Shown here piece after piece: positions 9,025-18,230 of a stretch of DNA of 64,000 bases. Origin of the DNA: an uncultured Gammaproteobacteria bacterium (GTDB lineage Bacteria > Pseudomonadota > Gammaproteobacteria > GCA-001735895); assembly GCA_913061315.1 (NCBI GenBank), contig CAJXUC010000011.1:1-64000 (forward strand), read 5' to 3'. The translations under genes were made by a program, and so were the position numbers. A model generated the notes under the pieces. The model saw only the letters and a list, made by a program, of their open reading frames with translations. It did no database searches and had not been told where the DNA came from. Position 1 is the stretch's first letter. The number at the start of each line of letters is the position of its first letter.

Positions 9025-9414
9025 ATGTTAAAAAAAAATCTAATGTTAATTATTTTTTTCCTACCACTGTCGGTCTGGAGTGGCGACGTTTGGTATGACT
9101 GTGAAGTAAAAGAGTTTTATCGCTTAAATGATAATGGCTCACTAAAAATAAAATCAGAGGGCTATCGAGGCGAACAATTTAAAGTTGACAGGCAACACAA
9201 TGTCATTTTAGGTAACAAGATCAATACGCTATATAATAAAGACATTGTTTCGAGTAATCCGACCGATAAAGGTATTTATAGTCTGGTTAATTATAGCCGG
9301 AAAGATGATGGTCAAATAAGACGCTTGTCTTCTCTAACCGTTCAGGATTATGAAGACAACAAGCCGTTTGTATTTGCAGAAGGCAATTACATTATGACGG
9401 GTTTGTGTCACTAA
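9025..9414 (+). CDS. Small secreted protein of unknown function
   Basis: A 129-aa product with a clear signal peptide (KK, then the hydrophobic LMLIIFFLPLSVWSG), giving a mature polar protein of about 110 aa beginning near DVWYDCEVKEFYRL. Two cysteines (in YDCEV and at the C-terminal GLCH) could form a disulfide. GAGG lies 7 nt before the ATG. No family is recognised. It sits between glpK and the transaldolase gene on the same strand but with large gaps, so it is probably independently transcribed. Confidence 0.6.
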   Translation: MLKKNLMLIIFFLPLSVWSGDVWYDCEVKEFYRLNDNGSLKIKSEGYRGEQFKVDRQHNVILGNKINTLYNKDIVSSNPTDKGIYSLVNYSRKDDGQIRRLSSLTVQDYEDNKPFVFAEGNYIMTGLCH

Positions 9415-9483
9415 CCGTTTTACGTGACGGCTTGACTGCAGCGCACTGTCTATCTGTTAACCAACTAAACAAAAGTTAAAATA

Positions 9484-10434
9484 ATGAATCAACTGGAACA
9501 ATTACAGCAATTCACGACACTAGTCGCTGATACGGGTGACATAGACGCTATTCGGCAATATACCCCCGAAGATGCAACAACGAACCCCTCACTGATTTTA
9601 AAAGCGGTTAGTTTGCCGCACTATCAACCTCAGCTAGCTTTAGCGCGCGCTTTCGCATTGTCTGAAGGTGGAGATGCTCAACAGCAACTTGATAATGCTT
9701 CAGACAAGTTGGCTGTTTTAATTGGAAAAGAAATACTGGGCATTGTCCCAGGTAGAATTTCTACCGAAGTGGATGCTCGCTTGTCTTTTGATACACCCGC
9801 GAGTATTCAAAGGGCGCGCAAAATTATTGGGTTATACGAGCAGGATGGCATTGATCGAAAACGCATACTAATTAAATTAGCCTCAACTTGGGAAGGTATA
9901 CAGGCTGCGGCACAACTTGAAAAGGAGGGTATTAATTGTAATCTGACGTTGCTATTCAGCTTTGCTCAGGCACAGGCCTGCGCCGATGCGGGTGTATTTT
10001 TAATTTCTCCGTTTGTGGGTCGTATCTTTGACTGGTATAAAAAGGCTGATAGCGTTGAAAGTTATGCTCCAGAAAAAGATCCGGGTGTGTTATCTGTCCA
10101 ACGCATTTTTAACTATTACAAGACACATGGGTTTGACACTGTCGTGATGGGTGCCAGTTTCCGAAACTGTGATCAAATCCGACAGCTGGCTGGTTGTGAC
10201 CGACTCACTATAAGCCCCGCATTAATGGAGGAACTAGCCAATAGCGAATTATCGTTAACAAAAACGCTGGACCAAGAAAATACGTTGACGGACGATATTA
10301 AAAATAGGCTGGATGAGTCAGTTTTTCGTTGGAGTCATAATCATGATCCAATGGCTACAGAAAAGTTGGCTGAAGGCATACGGCTTTTTGCAGCGGACCA
10401 AATAAAGCTCGAACACATCTTGTCTTCCAACTAG
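9484..10434 (+). CDS. tal: Transaldolase
   Basis: Pentose phosphate pathway enzyme that transfers a dihydroxyacetone unit between sugar phosphates. The Schiff-base lysine is K131 in [12 protein letters not shown], and the N-terminal substrate loop [12 protein letters not shown] is present. Length 316 aa matches the TalB subfamily. A similar fold serves the sulfoquinovose transaldolase route (SftT), but no other sulfoglycolysis gene is nearby, so an ordinary transaldolase is the simpler call. Confidence 0.93.
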   Translation: MNQLEQLQQFTTLVADTGDIDAIRQYTPEDATTNPSLILKAVSLPHYQPQLALARAFALSEGGDAQQQLDNASDKLAVLIGKEILGIVPGRISTEVDARLSFDTPASIQRARKIIGLYEQDGIDRKRILIKLASTWEGIQAAAQLEKEGINCNLTLLFSFAQAQACADAGVFLISPFVGRIFDWYKKADSVESYAPEKDPGVLSVQRIFNYYKTHGFDTVVMGASFRNCDQIRQLAGCDRLTISPALMEELANSELSLTKTLDQENTLTDDIKNRLDESVFRWSHNHDPMATEKLAEGIRLFAADQIKLEHILSSN

Positions 10435-10615
10435 CAACGTTTCCCTAATGGTGATTTTTTAAAAAATAGGGCTGGCCATCTATAGATAGCTTGATGGTCA
10501 ATAATTAATCCCTACGTTGTATTTCTTGACCCTTTGCCTGAATTTTCCGGCCTTTTGTTAAAGAGAAATTCTGGCGGTAATCCAAATAACAATCCATCTA
10601 TTTTAATTCACCTCC

Positions 10616-10682
10616 TTTGTGAACTAATTACTTTATGCCTAAAAATAGGCCTAGCGAGCTGTTTTTGTGAACTAATTACTTT
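10616..10682 (+). repeat. 19-bp direct repeat pair upstream of the subtilase gene
   Basis: TTTGTGAACTAATTACTTT occurs identically at 10616-10634 and 10664-10682 (period 48 bp). A small hairpin GCCTA/TAGGC (10637-10650) lies between the copies. The rest of the 10435-10739 spacer holds a weak imperfect hairpin at about 10471-10500 and nothing else I can support. The copies end 57 bp before the protease start, a position suited to a regulator site. Confidence 0.6.
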
Positions 10683-10739
10683 GCCATATGTCAACCTGAG
10701 TACTAAATTAACTCCACAATATTAGTCTTGGGAGTTCCT

Positions 10740-13700
10740 ATGTACAAGTTACACAATATTATCTCGAAATTTTTGGGCAGTTATACGAAGCCATTTTCCC
10801 TGCTGTTGTGTCTTTTAGCACCGCTTGCTGTTTATGCTGGTGGCGACAGAATGGAATCACCTGAATTATTTTTCGGTTCAGCAAACGAATCAAACACATT
10901 TAACAAGCCTTCCCGTAGCCGTGCTGAAATTAATGAAATGTCAAATGCGGTTCAGCAGCGAAGTGCCGAACCGGCTGCAAAGACACGACTTATTGTTAAG
11001 TTCCGCCCAGGGACCAGTCAACAAAAGCGTGTGCAAATTCATGCGGAAATGGGTGTGCTTTTAAACCATCAACTAAAGGTATTAAACGATTTTGATATCA
11101 TCGAATTAACATCAGGGCAAAATGCCGACGACGTGATTAGGCGTTATCAACAGCAATATGAAATATCTTATGCTGAGCCTGATATGCAGGTCAATACCAT
11201 GTCAAGTCCTAACGACCCAAGTTACAGCGAGTTATGGGGTTTACACAATAACATGCAAACTGGCGGTACTGTTAACGCCGACATCAATGCGCCTGAAGCC
11301 TGGAACTTAACCACGGGCAGTGCAGCTGTTGTAGTGGCCGTCATTGATACGGGTGTGGATTATAATCACCCTGATCTAGCAGCAAACATGTGGGTTAACC
11401 CAGGTGAAATTGCGGGTGATAATATCGATAACGACGGTAATGGCTATGTTGATGATATCTATGGCATCGATACCGCCAATAATGATTCCGATCCATTCGA
11501 CGATGCCGGTCATGGTACCCACGTTGCTGGCACCATTGGTGCAGTGGGCAACAACAGCTTAGGCATTGTTGGGGTCAATCATCAAACTAGTATTATTGCT
11601 TGTAAGTTCCTCTCTGCCTCTGGTGGTGGTTCAACTTCAAATGCCATTAAATGCCTAGATTACATGCTTGACTTGAAAAAAAATCGAGGGGTTAATTTGG
11701 TTGTTACCAATAATTCATGGGGCGGCGGAGGGTTTTCTCAAGCTCTCTATGATGCGATTGAAAAGCATGCGGATGAATCTATTCTTTTCGCCGCAGCGGC
11801 AGGTAATAGCTCTAACAATAACGATGGTACAGGGTCTTATCCCGCAACTTATGATCTTGCAAACATAATTTCAGTGGCCGCCACTGATCATAACGATTCA
11901 CTGGCTTATTTCAGTTCTTATGGTAAGAAGACGGTCGATGTGGCAGCGCCAGGTGTCAATATTTTGAGCACTACACCCAACAATAGTTATGCCAGTTATA
12001 ATGGCACCTCAATGGCAACACCTCACGTAGCGGGCTTAATTGCACTCACAAAAGCCTATGACCCTTCACTGACTAGTCAGCAATTAAAATCTCTCATCAT
12101 GGTGTCAGGTGATCTGATTCCATCTCTCTCGGACAAAGTGCTTAGTGGTCGCAGAATCAAAGCCTGGGGTAGCGCTGATATTAATGGGGCAGCCAAAGGT
12201 GCGTTAACCTGTCAAAACCAACTGATGTCAGCACGGCTTGCCCCGCTAAATGATACAGTTTTACTCGCAGTCGGGAGTAGTTTGTCTCTGGAATATACCC
12301 AGTTAAACTGTTCTGTTCACTCAACCAGCGTAACGGTGACAGTGGCCCCAGGCAACCAGTCGATCACCTTAGACGACAGTGGTACAAATGGTGATCAAGT
12401 GGCTGGTGATGGCATACTCGGCGGCCAGTTTGTTTTGGCTGATACAACTAATTACAGCTTAACTTTTCCAGATAGTAGTGTTGTTTCAGTTAAACCGATA
12501 CGCAACTATGAAGCAGTCAAAACAGTGACCTATGCTTACGAACAAATTGCGGGTACACGTCTTGATATGGTCGATGAGACTAAGCGCCAAATTCAGGTGC
12601 CTTTCCCTGTTAATTACGGTGGGTTTGAAATTGGAAATGCCCTCTGGGTGCATGACAATGGCACAATCGGTATTGCGGCTGATTACACGCCGTGGCGTAA
12701 TAAAGCACTGCCAACCAACGCCTTTTCTTCTGCCACAATTGTTCCACTTTGGGACGACTGGTACCTCGGGAATAATACTGAAAAAGGTGTTTTTTGGCAG
12801 GTCACAGGCAATGCACCGAATCGTCGTCTGGTAATAGAGTGGCGAGCTGTTGAGCACTATAATATATGGGGCTCTAATATGGACTACGTTACTTTTCAGG
12901 TAATACTGTATGAAGGTAACTCAGATATTCGGGTTAACTATAAGGATGTCGATCTAGGTAATGCGAGTTATAACAATGGTGCAAGTGCAACCATAGGTGT
13001 TCAGCACAGTCCAACTATTGCTCAACAATACAGTTTAAATGCTGCGAATATTTCGAGCCAGCAGTCATTATTGTGGGAAATTGACGACCCTGACCGAGTT
13101 AAAATTAATGGCATTAGCTTGAGTGGTAATTTAAAAGTTGGTCAATCAGTCGGTTTCGCAATCACAGCAACGCCGTCAGCTGGGCAGACAATAACCCAGT
13201 ATGACATTGATTTTAACGGTGACAGCAGCTTTGACTATACGGGGACTAGTTCCGTAGCCCAGCACATTTATACAACGCCAGGTATCTATAGTTATAAAGC
13301 CAAAGTAACCGATAGCAACAATGCCAGTGCCGAATTAACGGGCGTTATTACTATTATTGATCTCACTCTAGACGAAAAACTAGTCAAGGCAGTGGGCGAT
13401 CGAGACCAACAAATCATTGCCGACCCGGCCATACTCAATTTATTTAATCAGAGTAGTGTTGATACCCAGTTGAATGACCGTGATGCTCAAATTAGAGCCG
13501 ACCCGGCGATACTAGACTTGGTTAGCAAAGCCCGAATCGAAATTACCACGGCGAAGATAGCGGCCTTAGCCTCGAAATGGCATTTGTTGGCAAATGCTTT
13601 ACCCATTACAGATCCAGTCACTCGCTTTGCTAGTACTCAAATTGTGCTTTATTACTTGAATGATGCGTATTACGCTTATTCCCCAAATGCCGACACACAA

Positions 13701-13775
13701 TTGGCGATAGCGCAAAGCGGAATTTTAGCAATAACAACTGTACCAGCAGGAGTCGGGTTATGGATCAAAAAATAA
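10740..13775 (+). CDS. Secreted subtilisin-family serine protease with PKD domain
   Basis: S8 peptidase of 1011 aa. Order: signal peptide (hydrophobic SLLLCLLAPLAVYA), inhibitor-I9-like propeptide (LIVKFRPGTS to YAEPD, about residues 80-150), catalytic domain with triad D203 (VIDTGVD), H258 (GHGTHVAG) and S424 (NGTSMATPH), a beta-rich middle region, a PKD-like domain (about 790-875), and a helical tail with an internal repeat: DRDQQIIADPAIL at 887 and DRDAQIRADPAIL at 913. The ATG at 10740 is preferred to an in-frame TTG at 10728 because GGGAG lies 5 nt before it. Its last 16 nt overlap the next gene. Likely extracellular or surface-bound protein degradation. Confidence 0.88.
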   Translation: MYKLHNIISKFLGSYTKPFSLLLCLLAPLAVYAGGDRMESPELFFGSANESNTFNKPSRSRAEINEMSNAVQQRSAEPAAKTRLIVKFRPGTSQQKRVQIHAEMGVLLNHQLKVLNDFDIIELTSGQNADDVIRRYQQQYEISYAEPDMQVNTMSSPNDPSYSELWGLHNNMQTGGTVNADINAPEAWNLTTGSAAVVVAVIDTGVDYNHPDLAANMWVNPGEIAGDNIDNDGNGYVDDIYGIDTANNDSDPFDDAGHGTHVAGTIGAVGNNSLGIVGVNHQTSIIACKFLSASGGGSTSNAIKCLDYMLDLKKNRGVNLVVTNNSWGGGGFSQALYDAIEKHADESILFAAAAGNSSNNNDGTGSYPATYDLANIISVAATDHNDSLAYFSSYGKKTVDVAAPGVNILSTTPNNSYASYNGTSMATPHVAGLIALTKAYDPSLTSQQLKSLIMVSGDLIPSLSDKVLSGRRIKAWGSADINGAAKGALTCQNQLMSARLAPLNDTVLLAVGSSLSLEYTQLNCSVHSTSVTVTVAPGNQSITLDDSGTNGDQVAGDGILGGQFVLADTTNYSLTFPDSSVVSVKPIRNYEAVKTVTYAYEQIAGTRLDMVDETKRQIQVPFPVNYGGFEIGNALWVHDNGTIGIAADYTPWRNKALPTNAFSSATIVPLWDDWYLGNNTEKGVFWQVTGNAPNRRLVIEWRAVEHYNIWGSNMDYVTFQVILYEGNSDIRVNYKDVDLGNASYNNGASATIGVQHSPTIAQQYSLNAANISSQQSLLWEIDDPDRVKINGISLSGNLKVGQSVGFAITATPSAGQTITQYDIDFNGDSSFDYTGTSSVAQHIYTTPGIYSYKAKVTDSNNASAELTGVITIIDLTLDEKLVKAVGDRDQQIIADPAILNLFNQSSVDTQLNDRDAQIRADPAILDLVSKARIEITTAKIAALASKWHLLANALPITDPVTRFASTQIVLYYLNDAYYAYSPNADTQLAIAQSGILAITTVPAGVGLWIKK

Positions 13776-14839
13776 TGTTAAATCCTTCCAAGCCATCTTA
13801 TTTTAAGCCTTTAGCACTATTGGTAATATGTGGAGCCATTGTGGGCTGTGGGGGAGGGGGAGGTATCGAAAGTACTTCGGTCACTATTATGGATGACACT
13901 GGCATCGTAGCCACTACTTCCCCCGTAACCCAGCAAGATCCCGTAGTCGTAATTCCTAGGGGCGAGTTTGTTTCGGGTAAAGCGATTAAAGGTGTTGTGG
14001 TGAATGCCGATGTTACAGCCTATGAAATTATTGATAATCAGATTGGATCTGACCCGCTGATCATCACTACCACTGATAATGAGGGTAATTATCAGTTGCA
14101 ACTGCCGTATAAAGGGATAGAAATGTTGCACATTGTACTGAGTGGAAGAGCCGACGGCAGCACCACTGTGCGCTGTGATATCGCTGCAGGTTGTATGCAA
14201 ATGGCATACTTTTACAAATTTGGAGAAAACTACCCAGTCGATTCAAGTTTTGTATTAAGTGCGATGTCAGAAACGGATGGCGCTGCGTTGTCTATACACA
14301 TCACGCCGCTCACGCACATAGTAGCCGAGATGGTTAAAAACGAATTCGCTAATATGGCTTTTTTTGCGAAAAGTAGTTCAGGTAGTTTTTTAGCCAATGC
14401 AAACAAAAAGGTGGCGCTGGCATTTGGTTTAGACGATGTTCCGTTCACCAAATTAGTTCCTATTGATATTACCAATATTGGCGACTACGACAACCTACAG
14501 TCAAATCAGCTAAAGGCCATTTTAGTGGGTGCTGCAGTGTCGACATTGGACGATCCCACGAGATCAGATGATGGTATCGCAGACTCGCTGAATAGAGTCG
14601 TAGAGCTAACCAAATCAAATGAAACGCTCCTGCAAGGTGAGGCATTTAAAAAGTTCAGAGCTGGTGTAATGCAAACTGCTATGCAGTTACGTATTGAAAA
14701 CCCGAACCTTCCAGCCAATACAGAGTTAGCGGAAATTGAAACGAAATTAAGACAAACGGTAGATACCAGCATGTTATTGGCTGATATTTTGAAGCCACCA
14801 GTATTTTCGATACTTGAATTAGCCCCACCTGCACTATAA
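13760..14839 (+). CDS. Lipoprotein of unknown function, translationally coupled to the protease
   Basis: A 359-aa protein with a lipoprotein signal: hydrophobic FKPLALLVICGAIVGC with the lipidated Cys at residue 30, then a Gly run. An early segment (GKAIKGVVVNADVTAYEI to YQLQLPYKGIEMLHIVLSG) resembles a carboxypeptidase-regulatory-like beta domain of surface proteins. The rest is helical and unrecognised. CAGGAG lies 7 nt before the ATG, inside the protease gene. The overlap implies coupled translation; it could anchor, chaperone or inhibit the protease, but this is inference. Confidence 0.7.
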   Translation: MDQKIMLNPSKPSYFKPLALLVICGAIVGCGGGGGIESTSVTIMDDTGIVATTSPVTQQDPVVVIPRGEFVSGKAIKGVVVNADVTAYEIIDNQIGSDPLIITTTDNEGNYQLQLPYKGIEMLHIVLSGRADGSTTVRCDIAAGCMQMAYFYKFGENYPVDSSFVLSAMSETDGAALSIHITPLTHIVAEMVKNEFANMAFFAKSSSGSFLANANKKVALAFGLDDVPFTKLVPIDITNIGDYDNLQSNQLKAILVGAAVSTLDDPTRSDDGIADSLNRVVELTKSNETLLQGEAFKKFRAGVMQTAMQLRIENPNLPANTELAEIETKLRQTVDTSMLLADILKPPVFSILELAPPAL

Positions 14840-15297
14840 CAATAGGGTTAGGAACATCTCCAATTAGGGCAAAAAGTTAGTCAATGGTTAAGCGCTAAGT
14901 TGGCAATAAAGTCGACTTAGCGCTTAAGCCACGTAACCACCACTGAATTTTTCCCACCAATATTTTTTGTCAATCGTGTATTCACTCATTCAGCTCTTGA
15001 TTGATGATTGAATGAGACTTGTGTTCTAAACGAATTAGCGCAACTGCTTTACTCAATGAAGTGTTTTCCTGAAAACCTAAGAAAAAAACTTAGCCAGAGA
15101 ATACTGATTATCTGCATCGTCAAAATGAGTTAAGTGGATCAGCCATGGAGTAGAGTTTTATTTTCAAAGCTTTAAAATGGCATTAAGGTATTCTTCAGTT
15201 AAGACTAAGTAACTGATTATTAAAGGTAATAAAAACCATCAACGTTTTTCAAATAATACTTTTGTGCATTAACTAATACCTGACCTAGACTACTCTG
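14840..15297. other. Non-coding stretch with a 13-bp inverted repeat
   Basis: TTAAGCGCTAAGT (14888-14900) and ACTTAGCGCTTAA (14915-14927) form a perfect 13-bp stem with a 14-nt loop and no T-run. It may end the protease-lipoprotein transcript or act as a 3' stabilising hairpin. A second, weaker pair, CTCATTCA and TGAATGAG, lies around 14985-15015. I see no gene in the rest. Confidence 0.5.
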
Positions 15298-16020
15298 CTA
15301 GGTTGAAATGGCATTAAAATCAAGCCGTTCAGATAAACCAAGCAGGTTATAAAACTGATAGTTACTTCTTAACCGGTTCTCACCTATGAAGGCCGATCCA
15401 TCGTTATCAAAGGTGACATAACCATCCAATGTTTCTGGCTTTATATTCGCCTGTAAAGCGGCAGAACCCGGCTTCAAGCCAGGGCCGAACAATACAGTCG
15501 CTTTCAGGCCAGGGTAATCGTTGGCAATAAAAACCGCGTTTTCGACATTGTCGAGTAAAATGGCTTCGCCTTGTAAGGGTCCAAACAATTCGTCCAGTGG
15601 ATCGTCACTATATAACTGGTTACCACTAATAACGATTTGATCAATATAGCCTTCGACATATTAATGGATTCGAACATGGACAGAGTAAAATCCTGAGATG
15701 CTTTTCCCGCCACTCAGGTTTGGGCCGTGCTTCGCACTAATGGTTTGATCGACTGTTGAGTGATACCTTGATCTATGTGCGATATGACCCATTGACTTGC
15801 AAACGAGGCGCATTGACTTCTTCGGTCAGCGGCGCCTCCACCTGACCTTCGCCAAAGTCTGAATCAGGAGAGACAAATAGCTCGATGATTTCGTCGACCA
15901 GGTTGGGAAGGGCACCACAGGGTGTAACACCTGCGGGAAGATTGGCTGCGTAAATCGTGGCACAGGAATAAGTAGCCAGCACCCTAGCCCCAATAATTCG
16001 AGCTCCGGAAATATACCTCT
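15298..16020 (-). pseudogene. Eroded gene for an unidentified protein
   Basis: No single frame is open, but protein-like text runs through two minus-strand frames. The upstream part (from about 16013) contains SGARIIGARVLATYSCATIY, then LPNLVDEIIELFVSPDSDFG, ending QVNGSYRT-stop at 15773. A second frame then reads STVDQTISAKHGPNLSGGKS, YSVHVRIH, an in-frame TAA near 15661, then EGYIDQIVISGNQLYSDDPL and continues to 15298. This needs at least one frameshift and one nonsense change, and no start with a ribosome binding site is seen. The VDQTI, GPNLSGG and DGYV-type text suggests a repetitive extracellular protein, but no family is identified. Confidence 0.6.
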
Positions 16021-16173
16021 TTTAGGTTCGCATTCGACCCTTAAACTTCGACGTTGTTATTATGAACGGTTTATGAACGTTACATTTAAGCCATAAAATT
16101 GATGTTTTGAAGTTAATGTCTTAATTCTATGTAATAAAATATTGAATTTACATTTTTGTATCCGAAGGGTCAG

Positions 16174-17121
16174 TTAAAATTTAACTTTAGCTTTCTCCAA
16201 GACGGCATAAGCACCCTGAATAGTATTTTTCAGTTCAATTGACAAGGTGTTACAAACTGAAGTGAGCTTTTCCATTTTTCGGGTTCTTAAGCGAAGCATC
16301 GATACGGTTAATTCATGTATGGGGAAATAGGGACTATCAATGACTTTTAAGAGACCATGCTTGAGTTCGCCCTCTATGGATGAAAGCGGTAGCCAGGCCA
16401 TGCCTAGGCCTGCCTGAGCGGAAGACACAATGGCGCTAGTCATTTCTGCGCAAAGCTTTTGTGAAAAGTGATGGGCTGACTTTGCAATTAGTTCTTGATG
16501 CACTTGTTGGCCAAGAAAAATATTTTCTGGATAGGTCACTATGGGTATTTGATCTTCTCCTAAAGTGATATTTTCTAGAGAATTTAGTAGTTTTGGTGAG
16601 CCAACAGGCACCAAAAAGTCAGTAGTGACTGGTGTTTTAACGACCAAGTCCTTGGGTATATCGAGTGTGCTTCTGGCGGTTTCATAGGCCAGCATAAGTG
16701 AGACTTCTTCTGTCATTAATAGCCGGAAACAGGTGCTTTGGTTACCTGACCTTAATTGTATTTGATGCCCAGATAGTAGTCCTTGGATTTGACTGATAGC
16801 CTTGGGTATCGGTACAGAGGATAGTGAGTGTAATGCGGCAATGGCTAATACTTGATTTTCTTTATAGCCACGCTTTAAGTTGCGGCTAACGCGCTTAATA
16901 CTATCCAGTGCTGACTCGATTTCGCTGGTCATCTCAAGGAGTGATGATGTTGGCGTTGCGGGTCGACCGGTTCGGTCAACTAGCTTAGCACCATGATTAG
17001 CCTCTATTGCTTGTAGTCGTCGAGAATATGCTGACTGGGATATATTGCGAATTCGTGCGGCACGGCTAACATTTCGTAATTTTATCAGGGCTAATAAATC
17101 TTCTAGGGCTTGTTGATTCAT
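16174..17121 (-). CDS. LysR-family transcriptional regulator
   Basis: A 315-aa LysR protein: an N-terminal winged helix-turn-helix (LALIKLRNVSRAARIRNISQ and SAYSRRLQAIE, about residues 10-40) and a substrate-binding effector domain. It is divergent from the amino-acid ABC operon at 17249 and shares a 127-bp intergenic region with two matching dyads. By the usual LysR arrangement it probably controls that operon, with the transported amino acid or a product as effector. Confidence 0.85.
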   Translation of the reverse strand: MNQQALEDLLALIKLRNVSRAARIRNISQSAYSRRLQAIEANHGAKLVDRTGRPATPTSSLLEMTSEIESALDSIKRVSRNLKRGYKENQVLAIAALHSLSSVPIPKAISQIQGLLSGHQIQLRSGNQSTCFRLLMTEEVSLMLAYETARSTLDIPKDLVVKTPVTTDFLVPVGSPKLLNSLENITLGEDQIPIVTYPENIFLGQQVHQELIAKSAHHFSQKLCAEMTSAIVSSAQAGLGMAWLPLSSIEGELKHGLLKVIDSPYFPIHELTVSMLRLRTRKMEKLTSVCNTLSIELKNTIQGAYAVLEKAKVKF

Positions 17122-17144
17122 CGATCTTCAGAATTCTATTTAGT

Positions 17145-17209
17145 ATGCATATGTTGCATGCTATGCGCGAATAAATGCATTGCAAGCATATTTTTTTGCA
17201 TGTTACTAT
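17145..17209. promoter_or_regulatory. Candidate LysR operators and promoter for the amino-acid ABC operon
   Basis: Two dyads of identical architecture, ATGC-N7-GCAT, lie at 17145-17159 and 17175-17189, 30 bp apart (about three helical turns). TTGCAA (17180-17185) and TACTAT (17204-17209), 18 bp apart, could be a weak promoter overlapping the second dyad. The pair fits LysR recognition and activation sites. Confidence 0.5.
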
Positions 17210-17248
17210 TATTCTGATATTTAAAAACTAAAAGAGGAACGAGTATCA

Positions 17249-18136
17249 ATGAAAAATGTAATTAAACTGGCAGCTCTGAGTGCTGTGATGCTAACAGGTT
17301 TATCGGGGCAGGCGATTGCTGATGCTGGTGATTCACGCATATTAAAACGAATTCAGGATCGGGGTGTAGTGACTATTGGTCATCGTGAAACCTCTATCCC
17401 ATTTTCTTATATTGGCAATGATGAAAAGCCAATTGGCTATTCAATCGATATTTGTTTGAAAATCGTTGATGCAATTAGAGCTGAACTAGATAGTCCAAAC
17501 CTAAAGGTCAAATATGTCCCTGTTACGGGTCAGACCAGAATCCCATTGATTGCGAATGGCACGATAGATATCGAATGTGGCTCAACAACCAATAATTTGA
17601 CGCGTCAAAAGCAAGTGTCTTATTTATCGACTACTTTTATTACGGGCACAAAAATTGCGAGTAAGAAAGGTTCGGGTATTACTGAAATAGAAGACCTTGA
17701 AGGTAAAATTATTGGTATGTCAGCAGGCACAACCAATGAAAAAGCCATTAAAGCGGCAATTAAAGATTTAGGTCTCAATGTTAAAGTTGTTGGTGTAAAA
17801 GATCATAGCCAAGGTTGGTTGGCATTAGAGACAGATCGTGTCGATGCCTATGCTTCAGATGACGTTTTATTATATGGTTTGATTTCTAAATCGAAGAGCC
17901 CCGCAAAATATCAAGTGACAGGTCGTTTTCTATCTTTCGACCCTTATGCGATCATGGTGCCACGAAATGACTCTACGTTTGAACGATTGGGCCGTGTTGT
18001 TATGTCGGGTTTGATGGCCAGTGGTGAAATGGAAACTGTCTATAATAAGTGGTTTGTGCCAGGACCAACGGGTATCAACATGAAGTTATCAGATACTTTG
18101 AAAACAGCATTTGAAATTCAAGCTTTTCCTAACTAG
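17249..18136 (+). CDS. Periplasmic polar-amino-acid-binding protein (GltI-like)
   Basis: Family 3 solute-binding protein of 295 aa. The signal peptide is about residues 1-24 (ending GQAIA), followed by the opening TIGHRETSIPFSYIGNDEKP and the IDIECGSTTNNLTRQK segment of glutamate/aspartate binders. AGAGGA precedes the ATG. Relatives bind glutamate, aspartate or related dicarboxylic amino acids. The aminotransferase at the operon's end suggests a D-amino acid as ligand. It is first in the operon and followed by a terminator that would give it a higher mRNA level than the membrane components. Confidence 0.88.
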   Translation: MKNVIKLAALSAVMLTGLSGQAIADAGDSRILKRIQDRGVVTIGHRETSIPFSYIGNDEKPIGYSIDICLKIVDAIRAELDSPNLKVKYVPVTGQTRIPLIANGTIDIECGSTTNNLTRQKQVSYLSTTFITGTKIASKKGSGITEIEDLEGKIIGMSAGTTNEKAIKAAIKDLGLNVKVVGVKDHSQGWLALETDRVDAYASDDVLLYGLISKSKSPAKYQVTGRFLSFDPYAIMVPRNDSTFERLGRVVMSGLMASGEMETVYNKWFVPGPTGINMKLSDTLKTAFEIQAFPN

Positions 18137-18153
18137 TTAAGCACTAAAGGTAT

Positions 18154-18193
18154 AAAGGAGGCATCGGTTAGCTTTACGATGCCTCCTTTTTTT
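18154..18193 (+). terminator. Intercistronic intrinsic terminator after the binding-protein gene
   Basis: AAAGGAGGCATCG (18154-18166) pairs with CGATGCCTCCTTT (18177-18189), followed by a T-run to 18193. It sits between the binding-protein gene and the permease genes, so partial read-through would set the usual excess of binding protein. It could also protect the 3' end of the upstream message. Confidence 0.85.
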
Positions 18194-18230
18194 ATGTCAC
18201 AACCCTCCATAAGGATGTGAAATATGAATT

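Noticed and set aside
10534..10725. 63-aa plus-strand frame upstream of the subtilase
   Set aside because: Its repeated CELITL text comes from the 19-bp DNA repeat, it has no ribosome binding site, and it covers the expected promoter region.
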